Source: G965250275 sp965250275 (GTDB taxonomy: Bacteria; Pseudomonadota; Alphaproteobacteria; Rhodobacterales; Rhodobacteraceae). Taken from it: DNA of 64,000 nt. This document shows, piece by piece, positions 26,202-35,061 of the stretch. Below the pieces are notes generated by a model. It was not told the DNA's origin. It was given only the letters and a program-made list of their open reading frames with translations, and did no database searches. The translations under genes were made by a program, and so were the position numbers. Position 1 is the first letter of the stretch. Each line of letters begins with the position of its first letter. The DNA lies in contig OZ252297.1 of NCBI GenBank assembly GCA_965250275.1, forward strand, positions 1,922,001 to 1,986,000, written 5' to 3'.

Positions 26202-28025
26202 TCACTCCACTGTCACTGATTTCGCCAGATTCCGAGGCTGATCCACGTCCGTCCCTTTGGCGACCGCCGTGTGATAGGCCAGCAACTGCGCTGGAATGGC
26301 ATAGAGGATCGGGGTTAAAATGCTGTCGATTGCCGGCATCTCAATGCTGCGCCAGACGTCGTCGCCTGCTGTCGCAAGGCCGTTTTCGTCAGAGACCAGC
26401 AAGACCTTGCCTTTGCGCGCAATCACCTCCTGCATGTTCGATACACTCTTGTCGAAAAGATCGTCCGAGGGCGCCATCACAACAACCGGCATATGGGTGT
26501 CAACCAAGGCAATCGGGCCATGTTTCAGCTCTCCGGACGCGTAAGCCTCGGCATGTATATAGCTGATTTCTTTGAGTTTCAGGGCGCCTTCGAGCGCCAT
26601 GGGATACATCAGCCCGCGTCCAAGAAACAGCACATCGCGGGCTTCTGCCACTGACAGCGCTGCCCGCCGAATGGACTCGTTTTGGGAGAGCGCGGTGTTC
26701 AGATGGCCCGGCAGGCTGCGCATCGCCTTGACATGGTCCGCCACCTGTTCTGCCGAAAGGGTGCCGCGATCGCTTGCGGCTTTCAACGCCAGTACTAGCA
26801 AGACGGTGAGCTGGCATGTGAAGGCCTTGGTCGATGCAACACCAACCTCGATGCCTGCGTGTATGGGAAAGATGATGTCGCTTTCGCGCGCAATAGAGCT
26901 TTCAGGCACGTTCACGACCGAAACGATCTTATCAGCCTTACCCTCGCAATACCGCAAGGCCGCAAGGGTGTCTGCGGTTTCGCCCGATTGGCTGACGAAC
27001 AGCGCCACTGTGCCTTCCGAAACCGGCGGTTCGCGGTAGCGATACTCAGAGGCGATATCCACTTCGACCGGCAGGCCCGCCAACTGTTCGAACCAGTACT
27101 TCGCGGTCAAGCAGGCGTAATACGCAGTGCCGCAGGCCACCATGGTCAGCCGGTTGACGCGGCTGAAGTCGAGGTTCTCGCCGGGCAGGCGGATGCTGTC
27201 AGCACCGGCTGGGACGTAACTTCGGATCGCCTCACCGATAACGGTCGGCTGCTCGGCAATCTCTTTGGCCATGAAATGCTTGTGACCGCCCTTGTCGACC
27301 TGCGTGCGGTCCTGCGAAATCGCCTTGATCGCCCGGTTGGCCAAGGCCCCGTTGGCGTCTCGCACTTCAACGCCGCTGCGGGTGACCACAGCGCGATCAC
27401 CTTCTTCCAGATAGCTGATCCGGTCAGTCATGGGGGCCAGTGCAATGGCGTCCGAGCCGACAAACATCTCCCCGTCGCCGTGACCGATGGCCAGGGGCGA
27501 TCCTTTTCGAGCGGCAACGATCAAATCCTCTTCGCCGTCGAAGAGAAAGGCCAGTGCGAACGCACCCTCAAGTCGGTCCAGCGTGGCATAGGCGGCTTCG
27601 ACTGGGGGTTTGCCCTCGGACATATAGCGCTGCGTGAGAAGGGCGACTGTTTCGGTATCCGTCTCGGTCACGAACTCGACACCCGCTTCTGCAAGTTCTG
27701 CGCGCAGGTCACGGTAGTTTTCAATGATCCCGTTATGCACCACCGCCACTGCGCCTGCCTGGTGCGGGTGCGCGTTGGATACGCTTGGCGCGCCATGCGT
27801 TGCCCAACGTGTGTGGCCGATCCCGGCTTTGCCGGGCAGGGGATCATGCACCAGAAGGTCGGACAGGTTGACAAGTTTACCGACTGCGCGACGCCGCGCC
27901 AGGGCACCGTCGTGCACAGTGGCGATACCAGCGCTGTCATACCCCCGGTACTCGAGACGTTTGAGCGCTTCGACCAGTATTGGAGCGACCTCATGGTCCC
28001 CAAGGACCCCGACAATTCCGCACAT
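26202..28025 (-). CDS. glmS: Glutamine-fructose-6-phosphate aminotransferase (isomerising)
   Basis: 607-residue cytoplasmic enzyme making glucosamine-6-phosphate from fructose-6-phosphate and glutamine, the entry to UDP-GlcNAc for peptidoglycan and lipid A. The N-terminal class II glutaminase domain starts at the catalytic cysteine (MCGIVG) with EYRGYDSAG and GHTRWATHG; two SIS domains follow, and the chain ends PRNLAKSVTVE as in GlmS proteins. The start ATG overlaps the glmU stop by one base (TAATG). There is no leader space for a glmS ribozyme. Control is therefore expected at the glmU promoter. Confidence 0.98.
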   Translation of the reverse strand: MCGIVGVLGDHEVAPILVEALKRLEYRGYDSAGIATVHDGALARRRAVGKLVNLSDLLVHDPLPGKAGIGHTRWATHGAPSVSNAHPHQAGAVAVVHNGIIENYRDLRAELAEAGVEFVTETDTETVALLTQRYMSEGKPPVEAAYATLDRLEGAFALAFLFDGEEDLIVAARKGSPLAIGHGDGEMFVGSDAIALAPMTDRISYLEEGDRAVVTRSGVEVRDANGALANRAIKAISQDRTQVDKGGHKHFMAKEIAEQPTVIGEAIRSYVPAGADSIRLPGENLDFSRVNRLTMVACGTAYYACLTAKYWFEQLAGLPVEVDIASEYRYREPPVSEGTVALFVSQSGETADTLAALRYCEGKADKIVSVVNVPESSIARESDIIFPIHAGIEVGVASTKAFTCQLTVLLVLALKAASDRGTLSAEQVADHVKAMRSLPGHLNTALSQNESIRRAALSVAEARDVLFLGRGLMYPMALEGALKLKEISYIHAEAYASGELKHGPIALVDTHMPVVVMAPSDDLFDKSVSNMQEVIARKGKVLLVSDENGLATAGDDVWRSIEMPAIDSILTPILYAIPAQLLAYHTAVAKGTDVDQPRNLAKSVTVE

Positions 28026-29380
28026 TAGTTCTGCTCCTTATCGCGACTGGCCTTCTTGGATTTTAACATTTCGAACATTTTTCGCGCATGACCTGGTTTG
28101 TTCTCCTGCTTGGCACGCGCCACTGCCAATGCGTCGGGTGCGACGTCTTTCGTGGCCACGGTTCCCGTGGCCGTCATCGCTCCGTCGCCAATGGTGATGG
28201 GCGCAACCAGCATTGTGTTGGAGCCAATGAAGACGTCCGCGCCGATCTCGGTGCGATGCTTGGACACTCCGTCATAGTTGCAGGTGATGGTGCCGGCACC
28301 GACATTGGTTCGGGCGCCGACGCTGGCATCGCCAACATAGGACAGATGGTTGATCTTGGCGCCGGGCGCGACACGGGCATTTTTGACTTCAACAAAGTTC
28401 CCGATGTGGGTTTGCTCTGCCAACTCCGTGCCGGGCCGCAAACGCGCAAACGGGCCGATCGTGGCGCCCTGGCCAATGTGGCAGCCCTCCAGATGAGAAA
28501 AAGCGCGGATCCGCGTGTTCCGTTCGATTGTCACGCCGGGCCCAAACACGACATGAGGCTCAATCACACAATCCCGGTCAATGCTGGTGTCCAGAGCGAC
28601 AAACACCGAAGCGGGATCCATCAGGGTCACGCCGGCGTCCATCATCGCGGTCCGTGCTTGGGTCTGAAACACAGCTTCAGCCGCCGCAAGGTCGGCTCTG
28701 GAGTTAATGCCCAGCGTTTCGGATTCGTCACAGGTCACGGCGGTGGCAGACAAGCCACGGCCATGGGCCAGTTCGACGATATCGGTCAGGTAGTATTCTT
28801 CGGCCGCGTTGTTGTTGCTGACGGAGTCAATCAGCGAAAAGAGCGTGTCGGCGTTGCATGCGACAAGCCCCGAGTTGCAAAGGGTTATGGCCCGCTCGGC
28901 CGCTGTGGCATCCTTGTACTCAACAATCCGCGTCAGGTGGGCGCCGTCCACCAAGAGCCGCCCGTATCGGCCGGGCGTATCAGTTTCAAATCCAAGGACC
29001 ACGACGTCATGGGACGCCCGCGCCTGCAGCATTGCCTGCAGGGTATTCTGAGAGATGAACGGCGTATCCCCATAAAGGACGATGACATCTCCATCGAACC
29101 CTTCGAGCGCCGCACGGGCTTGAAGGACCGCATGGGCGGTTCCGTTCTGTTCCGTCTGCAAGACGACGGTCGCATTTGGGTCAATCCCAGACACCGCGTC
29201 GGTCACTTGTGCCGCCCCATGTCCCGCAACCACGACAGTCCGGTCCGGTTTCAACGCGGCCCCGGCCTGCATGGCATGGGCTAGCATCGGGGCAAAGCCG
29301 ATTGGGTGCAGGACCTTGGGCAAATCCGATTTCATCCGCGTGCCTTTGCCTGCGGCAAGGATGACAAGAGCAATGCTCAT
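28025..29380 (-). CDS. glmU: Bifunctional UDP-GlcNAc pyrophosphorylase / glucosamine-1-phosphate acetyltransferase
   Basis: 451-residue two-domain enzyme making UDP-N-acetylglucosamine. The N-terminal nucleotidyltransferase domain shows LAAGKGTRMKSDLPKVLHPI and QTEQNGTAHAV; the C-terminal left-handed beta-helix (from about residue 250) has repeated hexapeptides and the acetyltransferase residues in AKINHLSYVGDASVG and GTITCNYDG. Length is normal. It is the first gene of the minus-strand group with glmS and faces the gph gene across a 131-base control region. Confidence 0.98.
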   Translation of the reverse strand: MSIALVILAAGKGTRMKSDLPKVLHPIGFAPMLAHAMQAGAALKPDRTVVVAGHGAAQVTDAVSGIDPNATVVLQTEQNGTAHAVLQARAALEGFDGDVIVLYGDTPFISQNTLQAMLQARASHDVVVLGFETDTPGRYGRLLVDGAHLTRIVEYKDATAAERAITLCNSGLVACNADTLFSLIDSVSNNNAAEEYYLTDIVELAHGRGLSATAVTCDESETLGINSRADLAAAEAVFQTQARTAMMDAGVTLMDPASVFVALDTSIDRDCVIEPHVVFGPGVTIERNTRIRAFSHLEGCHIGQGATIGPFARLRPGTELAEQTHIGNFVEVKNARVAPGAKINHLSYVGDASVGARTNVGAGTITCNYDGVSKHRTEIGADVFIGSNTMLVAPITIGDGAMTATGTVATKDVAPDALAVARAKQENKPGHARKMFEMLKSKKASRDKEQN

Positions 29381-29511
29381 TTGGGTTTCTCTTTGTGTTT
29401 TTCTTGCGCCCGTTTTATCCGGCTGTGGAGATCACGCAAGCGGGCGAAGGATCACTTGAGGTTGCGGTCTGCAACAGGACCGCGCGGGAAATCGCCAAAA
29501 AGAGGGGCAAA

Positions 29512-30174
29512 ATGCGGACGGTTATCTTCGATCTGGACGGAACACTTGCAGATACCTCCGGCGATCTGATCGCGGCGGCAAATGCCTGTTTTCGCCAAAT
29601 GGGGCTGGGTGATGTGCTGGTGCCAGGGGCGGATTCAGCGATTGCATTGCGCGGTGGCCGCATGATGCTGCGTCGCGGGCTGGAACGCGTCGGCCGGCTG
29701 GAGGACGATGTGATCGACGCCTACTATCCGGTGCTGCTGAAGGCATATGCAGAAGCAATTGACACGCACACATTCCTCTATCCGGGGGCGATGGACGCCG
29801 TGGCGGCACTCCGCGCGTCGGGGTACGGCGTCGGCGTGTGCACAAACAAACCCGAACGGTTGGCAGATATACTGCTGGCACGACTGGGAGTGCGGGATGA
29901 ATTTGCTTCGCTGGTTGGCGCCGACACCCTGCCAGTGCGCAAACCCGACCCGGAACCCTTGCGCGAGGCGGCACGGCGGGCAGGCGGGCACCCTGACAAG
30001 TGTGTCCTGATCGGAGACAGCGACACTGACCGAAACACCTCGCGTGCTGCAGGTGTGCCATCTGTGCTGGTCACATTTGGCCCCTCAGGGGCCGATATGG
30101 CCGCGTTGGAGCCCGAGGCGCTGTTGCATGACTTCGCCGACCTGCCAGAGCTTGTATCTCAGTTGATCGGCTGA
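29512..30174 (+). CDS. gph: Phosphoglycolate phosphatase-type HAD hydrolase
   Basis: 220-residue HAD-superfamily phosphatase. Motif I is FDLDGTLADT with nucleophile Asp7 and Asp9; motif II is VCTNKP, motif III the KPDPEPL lysine, and motif IV GDSDTDRNTSRAAG. It is expected to remove phosphate from 2-phosphoglycolate formed in DNA repair or by Rubisco-type side reactions, although HAD specificity is hard to fix by eye. The ATG at 29512 follows AGAGGGG and starts right at the HAD motif; longer in-frame versions add a non-conserved tail. It converges on, and overlaps by 16 bases, the MmgE/PrpD gene. Confidence 0.85.
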   Translation: MRTVIFDLDGTLADTSGDLIAAANACFRQMGLGDVLVPGADSAIALRGGRMMLRRGLERVGRLEDDVIDAYYPVLLKAYAEAIDTHTFLYPGAMDAVAALRASGYGVGVCTNKPERLADILLARLGVRDEFASLVGADTLPVRKPDPEPLREAARRAGGHPDKCVLIGDSDTDRNTSRAAGVPSVLVTFGPSGADMAALEPEALLHDFADLPELVSQLIG

Positions 30175-31487
30175 AACAGAAGGTCCGTCAGGCTCTCCAA
30201 CGGCTGACGGTCCAACTCATCGATCGCGGCTGCAATCGCTTCGGCGCGGGCCGGTCCCAGAACCGGGTCGGCCAGTGACAGGAATTTCTCAGCCAGCTCC
30301 TGATCACTGGGTGGCGCGCGATGATCCCAACGCGGACTTTGGATGTCACCGGCCAGCTTTGTGCCGTCCTTTAGGATCAAGGTAACCCGGGCATGCCGTT
30401 CGGCCGGGAAGGTCGCATTGCAGGCATCGTCCTCGATCATCTGCAAACTCTGAGACAGACGCAGGACCTCCGGATCGGACAGGGCCTCATCTCCAATATC
30501 CTCAGCTGTGATTTCCCCGCGGACCAGTGCAACGGCGCAGGGGAAGGACGTGGAGTACTGTGCCTGTTCCGTCGTTGTTGGCGTGTTGGTGGCCAGACGC
30601 ACGGCTTCGTGAAAACTGAACACTTCGATCCGGTCCACCTGATCCGAGGTCAGCCCATGTTCGCGCCGCAGTGCCAGAACGCCCTCGACCGGGGCCTGCG
30701 CCCACCGACAGACCGGGTAGGGCTTGAAGTATTGATCCAGGATCCGCCAATCCACGCCAAGGCCTTTCCAATGCTCCGGCGCTTCTTCGACCGTGATGGC
30801 CGGGGCCCCGGTGAAACCTTTCGCGGCCAGCAGGACGGCGGACACCCCCGTCATGGCGCCCCAGCCCGATCCGTCTTTCAGCATGGTGGGATGGTCGATG
30901 CAGCGCATCATCTGGCTGCGCGGTCCATGGTACTCGGCAATGCCGAGCGCATGGCGGGTTTGATCCGATGAGAGGGATGTTAGCCGTGCACCGGCGGCCG
31001 CCGCTGTGACCGCCCCCCAACTGCCGGAGGTGTGGTAATCCGGAACCGTGGCGTGCTGCGCCAGGGCGGCGCGCGCGCCGAATTCATAGCCGATCGCAAT
31101 GGCTGTCAGAAAGTCGGTCCCAGAGGCGCCCGCATGATGTGCCAGGGCCAATGCGGCTGGAAACAAAGGGCATCCGATATGGCCCTTTGCGGGGTTGTAG
31201 CCGTCATGCCCGTCCAGCGCATCAATGGTCATACCGGCAGCCAGCGCAACACCTGCCGGGCTGGCGGTGCGCCCATCGAATAGAATGGGGTATGGCCCGC
31301 CAAAGGTTTCCGCGGCATGGTCCCGCACGATCTGGCTCAACCGCGTACCGGTGCCCCCTGCAGCCACGCCGATCAGATCGAGCAGGCAACGTTTGGTCTG
31401 GTGCTGGACCTTGGCGGGAAGGTCGGACCACTTCAGCTCTTCTATCAATTGCATCGGTTCAAGGGCGGTGGGGGCATGCGTGTTCAT
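30159..31487 (-). CDS. MmgE/PrpD family protein
   Basis: 442-residue protein of the MmgE/PrpD family, which includes 2-methylcitrate dehydratase and several dehydratases or decarboxylases of small carboxylic acids. Visible family features are the N-terminal helical bundle with CLLDLIGVAAGGTGT, DALDGHDGYNPAKGHIG with the conserved histidines, and HGPRSQMMRCIDHPTMLKDGSGWG. No methylcitrate synthase or lyase genes are nearby, so a methylcitrate role is not supported here. The ATG at 31485-31487 follows an AAAGG; the upstream open frame is not conserved-looking. It is divergent from the aminotransferase gene across 151 bases. Confidence 0.85.
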   Translation of the reverse strand: MNTHAPTALEPMQLIEELKWSDLPAKVQHQTKRCLLDLIGVAAGGTGTRLSQIVRDHAAETFGGPYPILFDGRTASPAGVALAAGMTIDALDGHDGYNPAKGHIGCPLFPAALALAHHAGASGTDFLTAIAIGYEFGARAALAQHATVPDYHTSGSWGAVTAAAAGARLTSLSSDQTRHALGIAEYHGPRSQMMRCIDHPTMLKDGSGWGAMTGVSAVLLAAKGFTGAPAITVEEAPEHWKGLGVDWRILDQYFKPYPVCRWAQAPVEGVLALRREHGLTSDQVDRIEVFSFHEAVRLATNTPTTTEQAQYSTSFPCAVALVRGEITAEDIGDEALSDPEVLRLSQSLQMIEDDACNATFPAERHARVTLILKDGTKLAGDIQSPRWDHRAPPSDQELAEKFLSLADPVLGPARAEAIAAAIDELDRQPLESLTDLLFQPIN

Positions 31488-31638
31488 CGTTTTCGACCTT
31501 TGCTGGAACCCGTTCAGGCTATGTTGTGCCGCCGGCGGGTCTGGTCTGTTTGCGACCTTTGTGAAAGCGCGATGTGATGCCCTGAAATCGGGCCATGAAC
31601 CCTTGACCCGTTGGTCGCTTGGCCTCAGAAAGCTGGGC

Positions 31639-32844
31639 ATGACAGAGCGATTTACCGGCAGTTTCACGCAGCAGGAACCGATTCCGGAGGAGGGGATCGA
31701 GGCCGCTTTGGCCGTACTGCGGCATGGGAGGCTGCATCGCTACAACGTGGCGCCCGGTGAACTCAGCGAGACCGCGCTGCTGGAACAGGAATTCGCCGCG
31801 CTTGTTGGCTCCCGCTATGCGCTGGCGGTCGCCTCAGGCGGATACGCCATGGCCACTGCGTTGCGCGCCTTGCAGGTGCAACCTGGTGACAAGGTGCTGT
31901 CGAACGCCTTCACTTTGGCGCCGGTGCCCGGTGCCATTGCGTCCATCGGGGCGGTTCCCGTCTTTGTGGGTGTCACCGAAAACCTGACGATTGATCTGGA
32001 CGATTTGGCGGCTAAGGCCGATCAGGCGGACGTCCTGATGCTCAGCCACATGCGCGGGCATATCTGCGACATGGATCGGTTGATGGCCATCTGTACGGAT
32101 GCGGGCGTGCGCGTGATCGAGGATTGCGCCCATACCATGGGGGGGAGTTGGCGCGGCGTTCCGTCCGGGCGTCATGGCGTCATGGGATGTTATTCAACGC
32201 AAACCTACAAGCACGCCAACTCCGGAGAGGGCGGCTTTCTGGTGACCGATGACGCCGAGCTGGCGGCGAGGGCGATCATGCTGTCGGGATCTTACATGCT
32301 GTTTGAGCGCCATCTGGCGGCTCCCGATCCCGAAGTTTTTGCCACGATCAAGTACGAGACCCCAAACGTGTCGGGTCGTATGGACAATCTGCGCGCGGCA
32401 ATTTTGCGACCCCAGTTGCGGGATCTGGATCACCAGGTCGAGCGATGGAATGCACGGTATCGCGCACTCGAGGATGGGTTGCGGCAAACCCCTGGCGTGA
32501 CGCTGACCAACCGTCCCAATGCCGAGCACTATGTTGGGTCTTCCTTTCAGTTTCTTTTGCTGGACTGTCCGGATGCCCTGATCACCGAGCTGGTAGAAGC
32601 CTGCGGCGAACGTGGGGTCGAGTTGAAATGGTTCGGTGCACCCGAGCCTGCGGCCTTTACCTCCAGGTATGACAGCTGGCGCTATGCACCGTCAGAGCCG
32701 ATGCCCGCCAGCGACAGGATCCTGGCCGGCATACTGGACTTGCGCGTTCCTCTGACCTTCTCCGTTGAGGATTGTGCGATGATCGCACGCATTATCCGTG
32801 ACGAAGTGGGACGGATCATTCCGCAGATTGCACTGCGGGCCTGA
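31639..32844 (+). CDS. DegT/DnrJ/EryC1/StrS-family PLP aminotransferase
   Basis: 401-residue fold-type I aminotransferase of the sugar aminotransferase family. Key features are the glycine/serine stretch AVASGGYAMATALRAL, the aspartate loop VIEDCAHTMGG and the PLP lysine Lys191 in STQTYKHANSGEGG. Members usually aminate keto-sugars for cell-surface or antibiotic sugars, or act in related secondary metabolism. No sugar-nucleotide genes surround this one, so its pathway is unknown. The ATG at 31639 has a weak purine-rich upstream site; the frame continues far upstream without conserved sequence, so a slightly earlier start cannot be excluded. Confidence 0.85.
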   Translation: MTERFTGSFTQQEPIPEEGIEAALAVLRHGRLHRYNVAPGELSETALLEQEFAALVGSRYALAVASGGYAMATALRALQVQPGDKVLSNAFTLAPVPGAIASIGAVPVFVGVTENLTIDLDDLAAKADQADVLMLSHMRGHICDMDRLMAICTDAGVRVIEDCAHTMGGSWRGVPSGRHGVMGCYSTQTYKHANSGEGGFLVTDDAELAARAIMLSGSYMLFERHLAAPDPEVFATIKYETPNVSGRMDNLRAAILRPQLRDLDHQVERWNARYRALEDGLRQTPGVTLTNRPNAEHYVGSSFQFLLLDCPDALITELVEACGERGVELKWFGAPEPAAFTSRYDSWRYAPSEPMPASDRILAGILDLRVPLTFSVEDCAMIARIIRDEVGRIIPQIALRA

Positions 32845-32967
32845 TCAGCCCGTCCCGTTTTTCAACTTAACTGGCGTTGGGCCGGTGCGACCTGCCGGAC
32901 TGCTTGATGGGTGTTCTGGCCGCGTGTTTCGAATGACGCCTGAGTCACTCGGTCGGGACGACTCTGC

Positions 32968-33012
32968 TTGACCGTCTGGGAGTCGCTCTGTAGTATTTGA
33001 ACAAGTGTTCAA
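32968..33012 (+). promoter_or_regulatory. Promoter with palindromic operator upstream of ivd
   Basis: TTGACC (32968-32973) and TAGTAT (32991-32996) are separated by exactly 17 bases, a good sigma-70 pair. Directly after the -10 lies a perfect inverted repeat TTGAAC-AAGT-GTTCAA (32997-33012), covering the expected transcription start. This placement suits a repressor that blocks transcription of the leucine/isovalerate genes. The GGAG ribosome site and ivd ATG follow. Which regulator binds is unknown; no regulator gene adjoins it. Confidence 0.65.
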
Positions 33013-33032
33013 TAACTGACCGGAGAGCGCAG

Positions 33033-34196
33033 ATGTTCGGAGCCAGCATGCAATTCGATCTGGGCGAGGATGTGAACGCCCTGCGCGAGATGGTGCATCG
33101 GTGGGCGCAGGAGCGAGTCAAGCCCATGGCCGCCGAGATCGACCGGTCCAACGCTTTTCCCAACGAACTGTGGCAGGAGATGGGTGAACTCGGGCTTCTG
33201 GGTATCACTGTCGAGGAAGAGTTCGGCGGCGCAGGCATGTCTTACCTGGCGCATACGATCGCAGTCGAAGAGGTGGCGCGTGCCAGCGCGTCGGTGTCGC
33301 TGTCCTACGGTGCGCATTCAAACCTCTGCGTGAACCAAATCCGCCTGAACGGCACGCAAGAACAGAAAGAGAAGTATTTGCCCGGCCTCGTGTCTGGCAA
33401 ACACATCGGCGCTTTGGCCATGTCTGAGGCGGGAGCCGGCAGCGACGTGGTTTCAATGAAGCTGCGCGCCGAAAAGCGAAATGATCACTATCGCCTGAAC
33501 GGCAACAAGTACTGGATCACCAACGGCCCGGACGCCGACACATTGGTTGTCTATGCCAAGACTGATCCCGACGCAGGGTCCAAGGGGATTACGGCGTTCC
33601 TGATCGAAAAATCCTTCAAGGGGTTCAGCACCTCGCCGCATTTCGACAAGCTCGGCATGCGTGGCTCAAACACGGCTGAACTGATCTTCGAGGACTGCGA
33701 AGTGCCGTTTGAAAACGTGCTGGGTGAAGAAGGTAAGGGGGTTCAGGTCCTGATGTCTGGCCTGGACTACGAGCGCGTGGTTCTGGCGGGGATCGGCACC
33801 GGGATCATCGCGGCCTGTCTGGACGAAGTGATGCCTTATATGGCCGAGCGCAAACAGTTCGGGCAGCCCATTGGCTCCTTTCAGCTGATGCAAGGTAAGA
33901 TGGCCGATATGTATACGGCGATGAATTCGGCACGGGCCTATGTTTATGAAGTCGCCAAGGCTTGCGATCGGGGTGACGTTACCCGTCAGGACGCGGCGGC
34001 TTGCTGTCTCTATGCATCCGAAGCCGGCATGACTCAGGCGCATCAGGCGGTACAGGCCATGGGCGGGGCCGGATATCTCAGTGATAACGCTGTCGGCCGG
34101 ATTTTCCGTGATGCAAAGCTGATGGAGATTGGTGCCGGCACATCCGAAATCAGACGAATGCTGATTGGTCGTGAAATGCTGGAGACGATGCGCTGA
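33033..34196 (+). CDS. ivd: Isovaleryl-CoA dehydrogenase
   Basis: 387-residue FAD-dependent acyl-CoA dehydrogenase that oxidises isovaleryl-CoA to 3-methylcrotonyl-CoA in leucine breakdown. The sequence shows [13 protein letters not shown] and the [17 protein letters not shown] stretch typical of the family. The catalytic base is Glu247 in [11 protein letters not shown], the position that distinguishes isovaleryl-CoA dehydrogenases from most relatives. The chain ends with the FAD-contact region [11 protein letters not shown]. The ATG at 33033 has GGAG upstream. It opens the leucine gene group, but the next genes (mccB on) lie beyond a reverse-oriented ompW gene. Confidence 0.95.
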   Translation: MFGASMQFDLGEDVNALREMVHRWAQERVKPMAAEIDRSNAFPNELWQEMGELGLLGITVEEEFGGAGMSYLAHTIAVEEVARASASVSLSYGAHSNLCVNQIRLNGTQEQKEKYLPGLVSGKHIGALAMSEAGAGSDVVSMKLRAEKRNDHYRLNGNKYWITNGPDADTLVVYAKTDPDAGSKGITAFLIEKSFKGFSTSPHFDKLGMRGSNTAELIFEDCEVPFENVLGEEGKGVQVLMSGLDYERVVLAGIGTGIIAACLDEVMPYMAERKQFGQPIGSFQLMQGKMADMYTAMNSARAYVYEVAKACDRGDVTRQDAAACCLYASEAGMTQAHQAVQAMGGAGYLSDNAVGRIFRDAKLMEIGAGTSEIRRMLIGREMLETMR

Positions 34197-34281
34197 TGCC
34201 CGGCGCTACAGGCAATACACGCCGGGGGCAGTGAAATGTCCCCTTATCGCCGAGCACCACACGCATGCTTTGTGGAGAGGA

Positions 34282-34304
34282 CCGGTCGGGATTTCCCCGA
34301 CCGG
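34282..34304. terminator. Hairpin between converging ivd and ompW genes
   Basis: CCGGTCGGG (34282-34290) pairs perfectly with CCCGACCGG (34296-34304) over a five-base loop. It lies between the converging stops of ivd and the OmpW gene and could end both transcripts, but no T-run follows on either strand. Confidence 0.5.
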
Positions 34305-34313
34305 CCACTTCGT

Positions 34314-34919
34314 TCAGAACCGATGCACATAGGCCAGGTTGAAGACGATGGGGTCGATTTCGGCCGTGCCGATCGAAGCCCCATTGAGTTGTGCGTCCGT
34401 ATCGATGTCGATCCAGCGAATGTTCGCACGCAGCGCGCCGCGCTCGCTGACCGCGTAATCCAGACCCGCCTGCACCGCCACACCGAAGCTGTCATCAAGC
34501 GTCAGGGTGCCAAGGGGCGAGGACTCGTCGAAGAAGGTCGTGTAGTTGATCCCGACGCCGACATAGGGCGACCATGCGCTGTTGGTCGGGAAGTGATAGT
34601 TGACCGACAGCGTGGGCGGCAATTGCTTGGTCGAGCCTGCAAATCCGATGCCCCCGATGGTGATGTCGTGCGAAAACGGGGTCGCGGCCAGCAATTCGAT
34701 GCCGATGTTGTCGTAGATGAAGTATTCTGCCGTGAGCGTCAGCTGGGTGTTGTCGTTGATAGTTGCTGGACCACCGGCAAGCGTTCCGTTGTTGGATTTC
34801 GGCGCGACGACGCCGGCACCGATACCCAGCACCCAGTCACCCTGCGACTGCGCCAACGCCGGCGCAGCTGTCAGGCACAACAGGGCCGCGACGGCGGCGG
34901 TCGTTTTCGAAATGGTCAT
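34314..34919 (-). CDS. OmpW-family outer-membrane beta-barrel protein
   Basis: 201-residue exported protein with a clear Sec signal (MTISKTTAAVAALLCLTAAPALA, cut near residue 23) and a body of alternating strands ending in an aromatic residue (AYVHRF), the C-terminal signature of outer-membrane barrels. The pattern GDWVLGIGAGVVAPKS at the start, ATPFSHDI in the middle and LPPTLSVNYHFP matches OmpW, an eight-stranded barrel with a hydrophobic channel. It interrupts the leucine catabolic genes on the opposite strand. Hydrophobic-compound entry is a reasonable guess because OmpW-like pores are linked to such substrates. Confidence 0.88.
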   Translation of the reverse strand: MTISKTTAAVAALLCLTAAPALAQSQGDWVLGIGAGVVAPKSNNGTLAGGPATINDNTQLTLTAEYFIYDNIGIELLAATPFSHDITIGGIGFAGSTKQLPPTLSVNYHFPTNSAWSPYVGVGINYTTFFDESSPLGTLTLDDSFGVAVQAGLDYAVSERGALRANIRWIDIDTDAQLNGASIGTAEIDPIVFNLAYVHRF

Positions 34920-34976
34920 GGCCGTTACCTTTCTTCCTCTTATGTTTCCCGTCTGAACCTCGTGTCGAACGCCAGC

Positions 34977-34986
34977 CAAAGCTTTG
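34977..34986. promoter_or_regulatory. Palindrome in the ompW-mccB divergent control region
   Basis: CAAAGCTTTG is a perfect ten-base palindrome in the middle of the 142-base region between the divergent OmpW and mccB genes. It may be an operator, but it is short and differs from the palindrome upstream of ivd. Confidence 0.25.
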
Positions 34987-35061
34987 ATTTGGATCAGACA
35001 AACGTCGTTCTGCCCTGCGGCATTTTGGCAGGCTTTAGCGATGCGCCCACGGAGAGCCGAT

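Noticed and set aside
28026..28100. Possible glmS ribozyme or riboswitch
   Set aside because: glmS starts inside the glmU stop and there is no leader; the ribozyme is known from Firmicutes-type genomes.
30159..31487. Assignment as 2-methylcitrate dehydratase (prpD)
   Set aside because: Family membership is clear, but no methylcitrate cycle genes lie nearby and the family covers other reactions.
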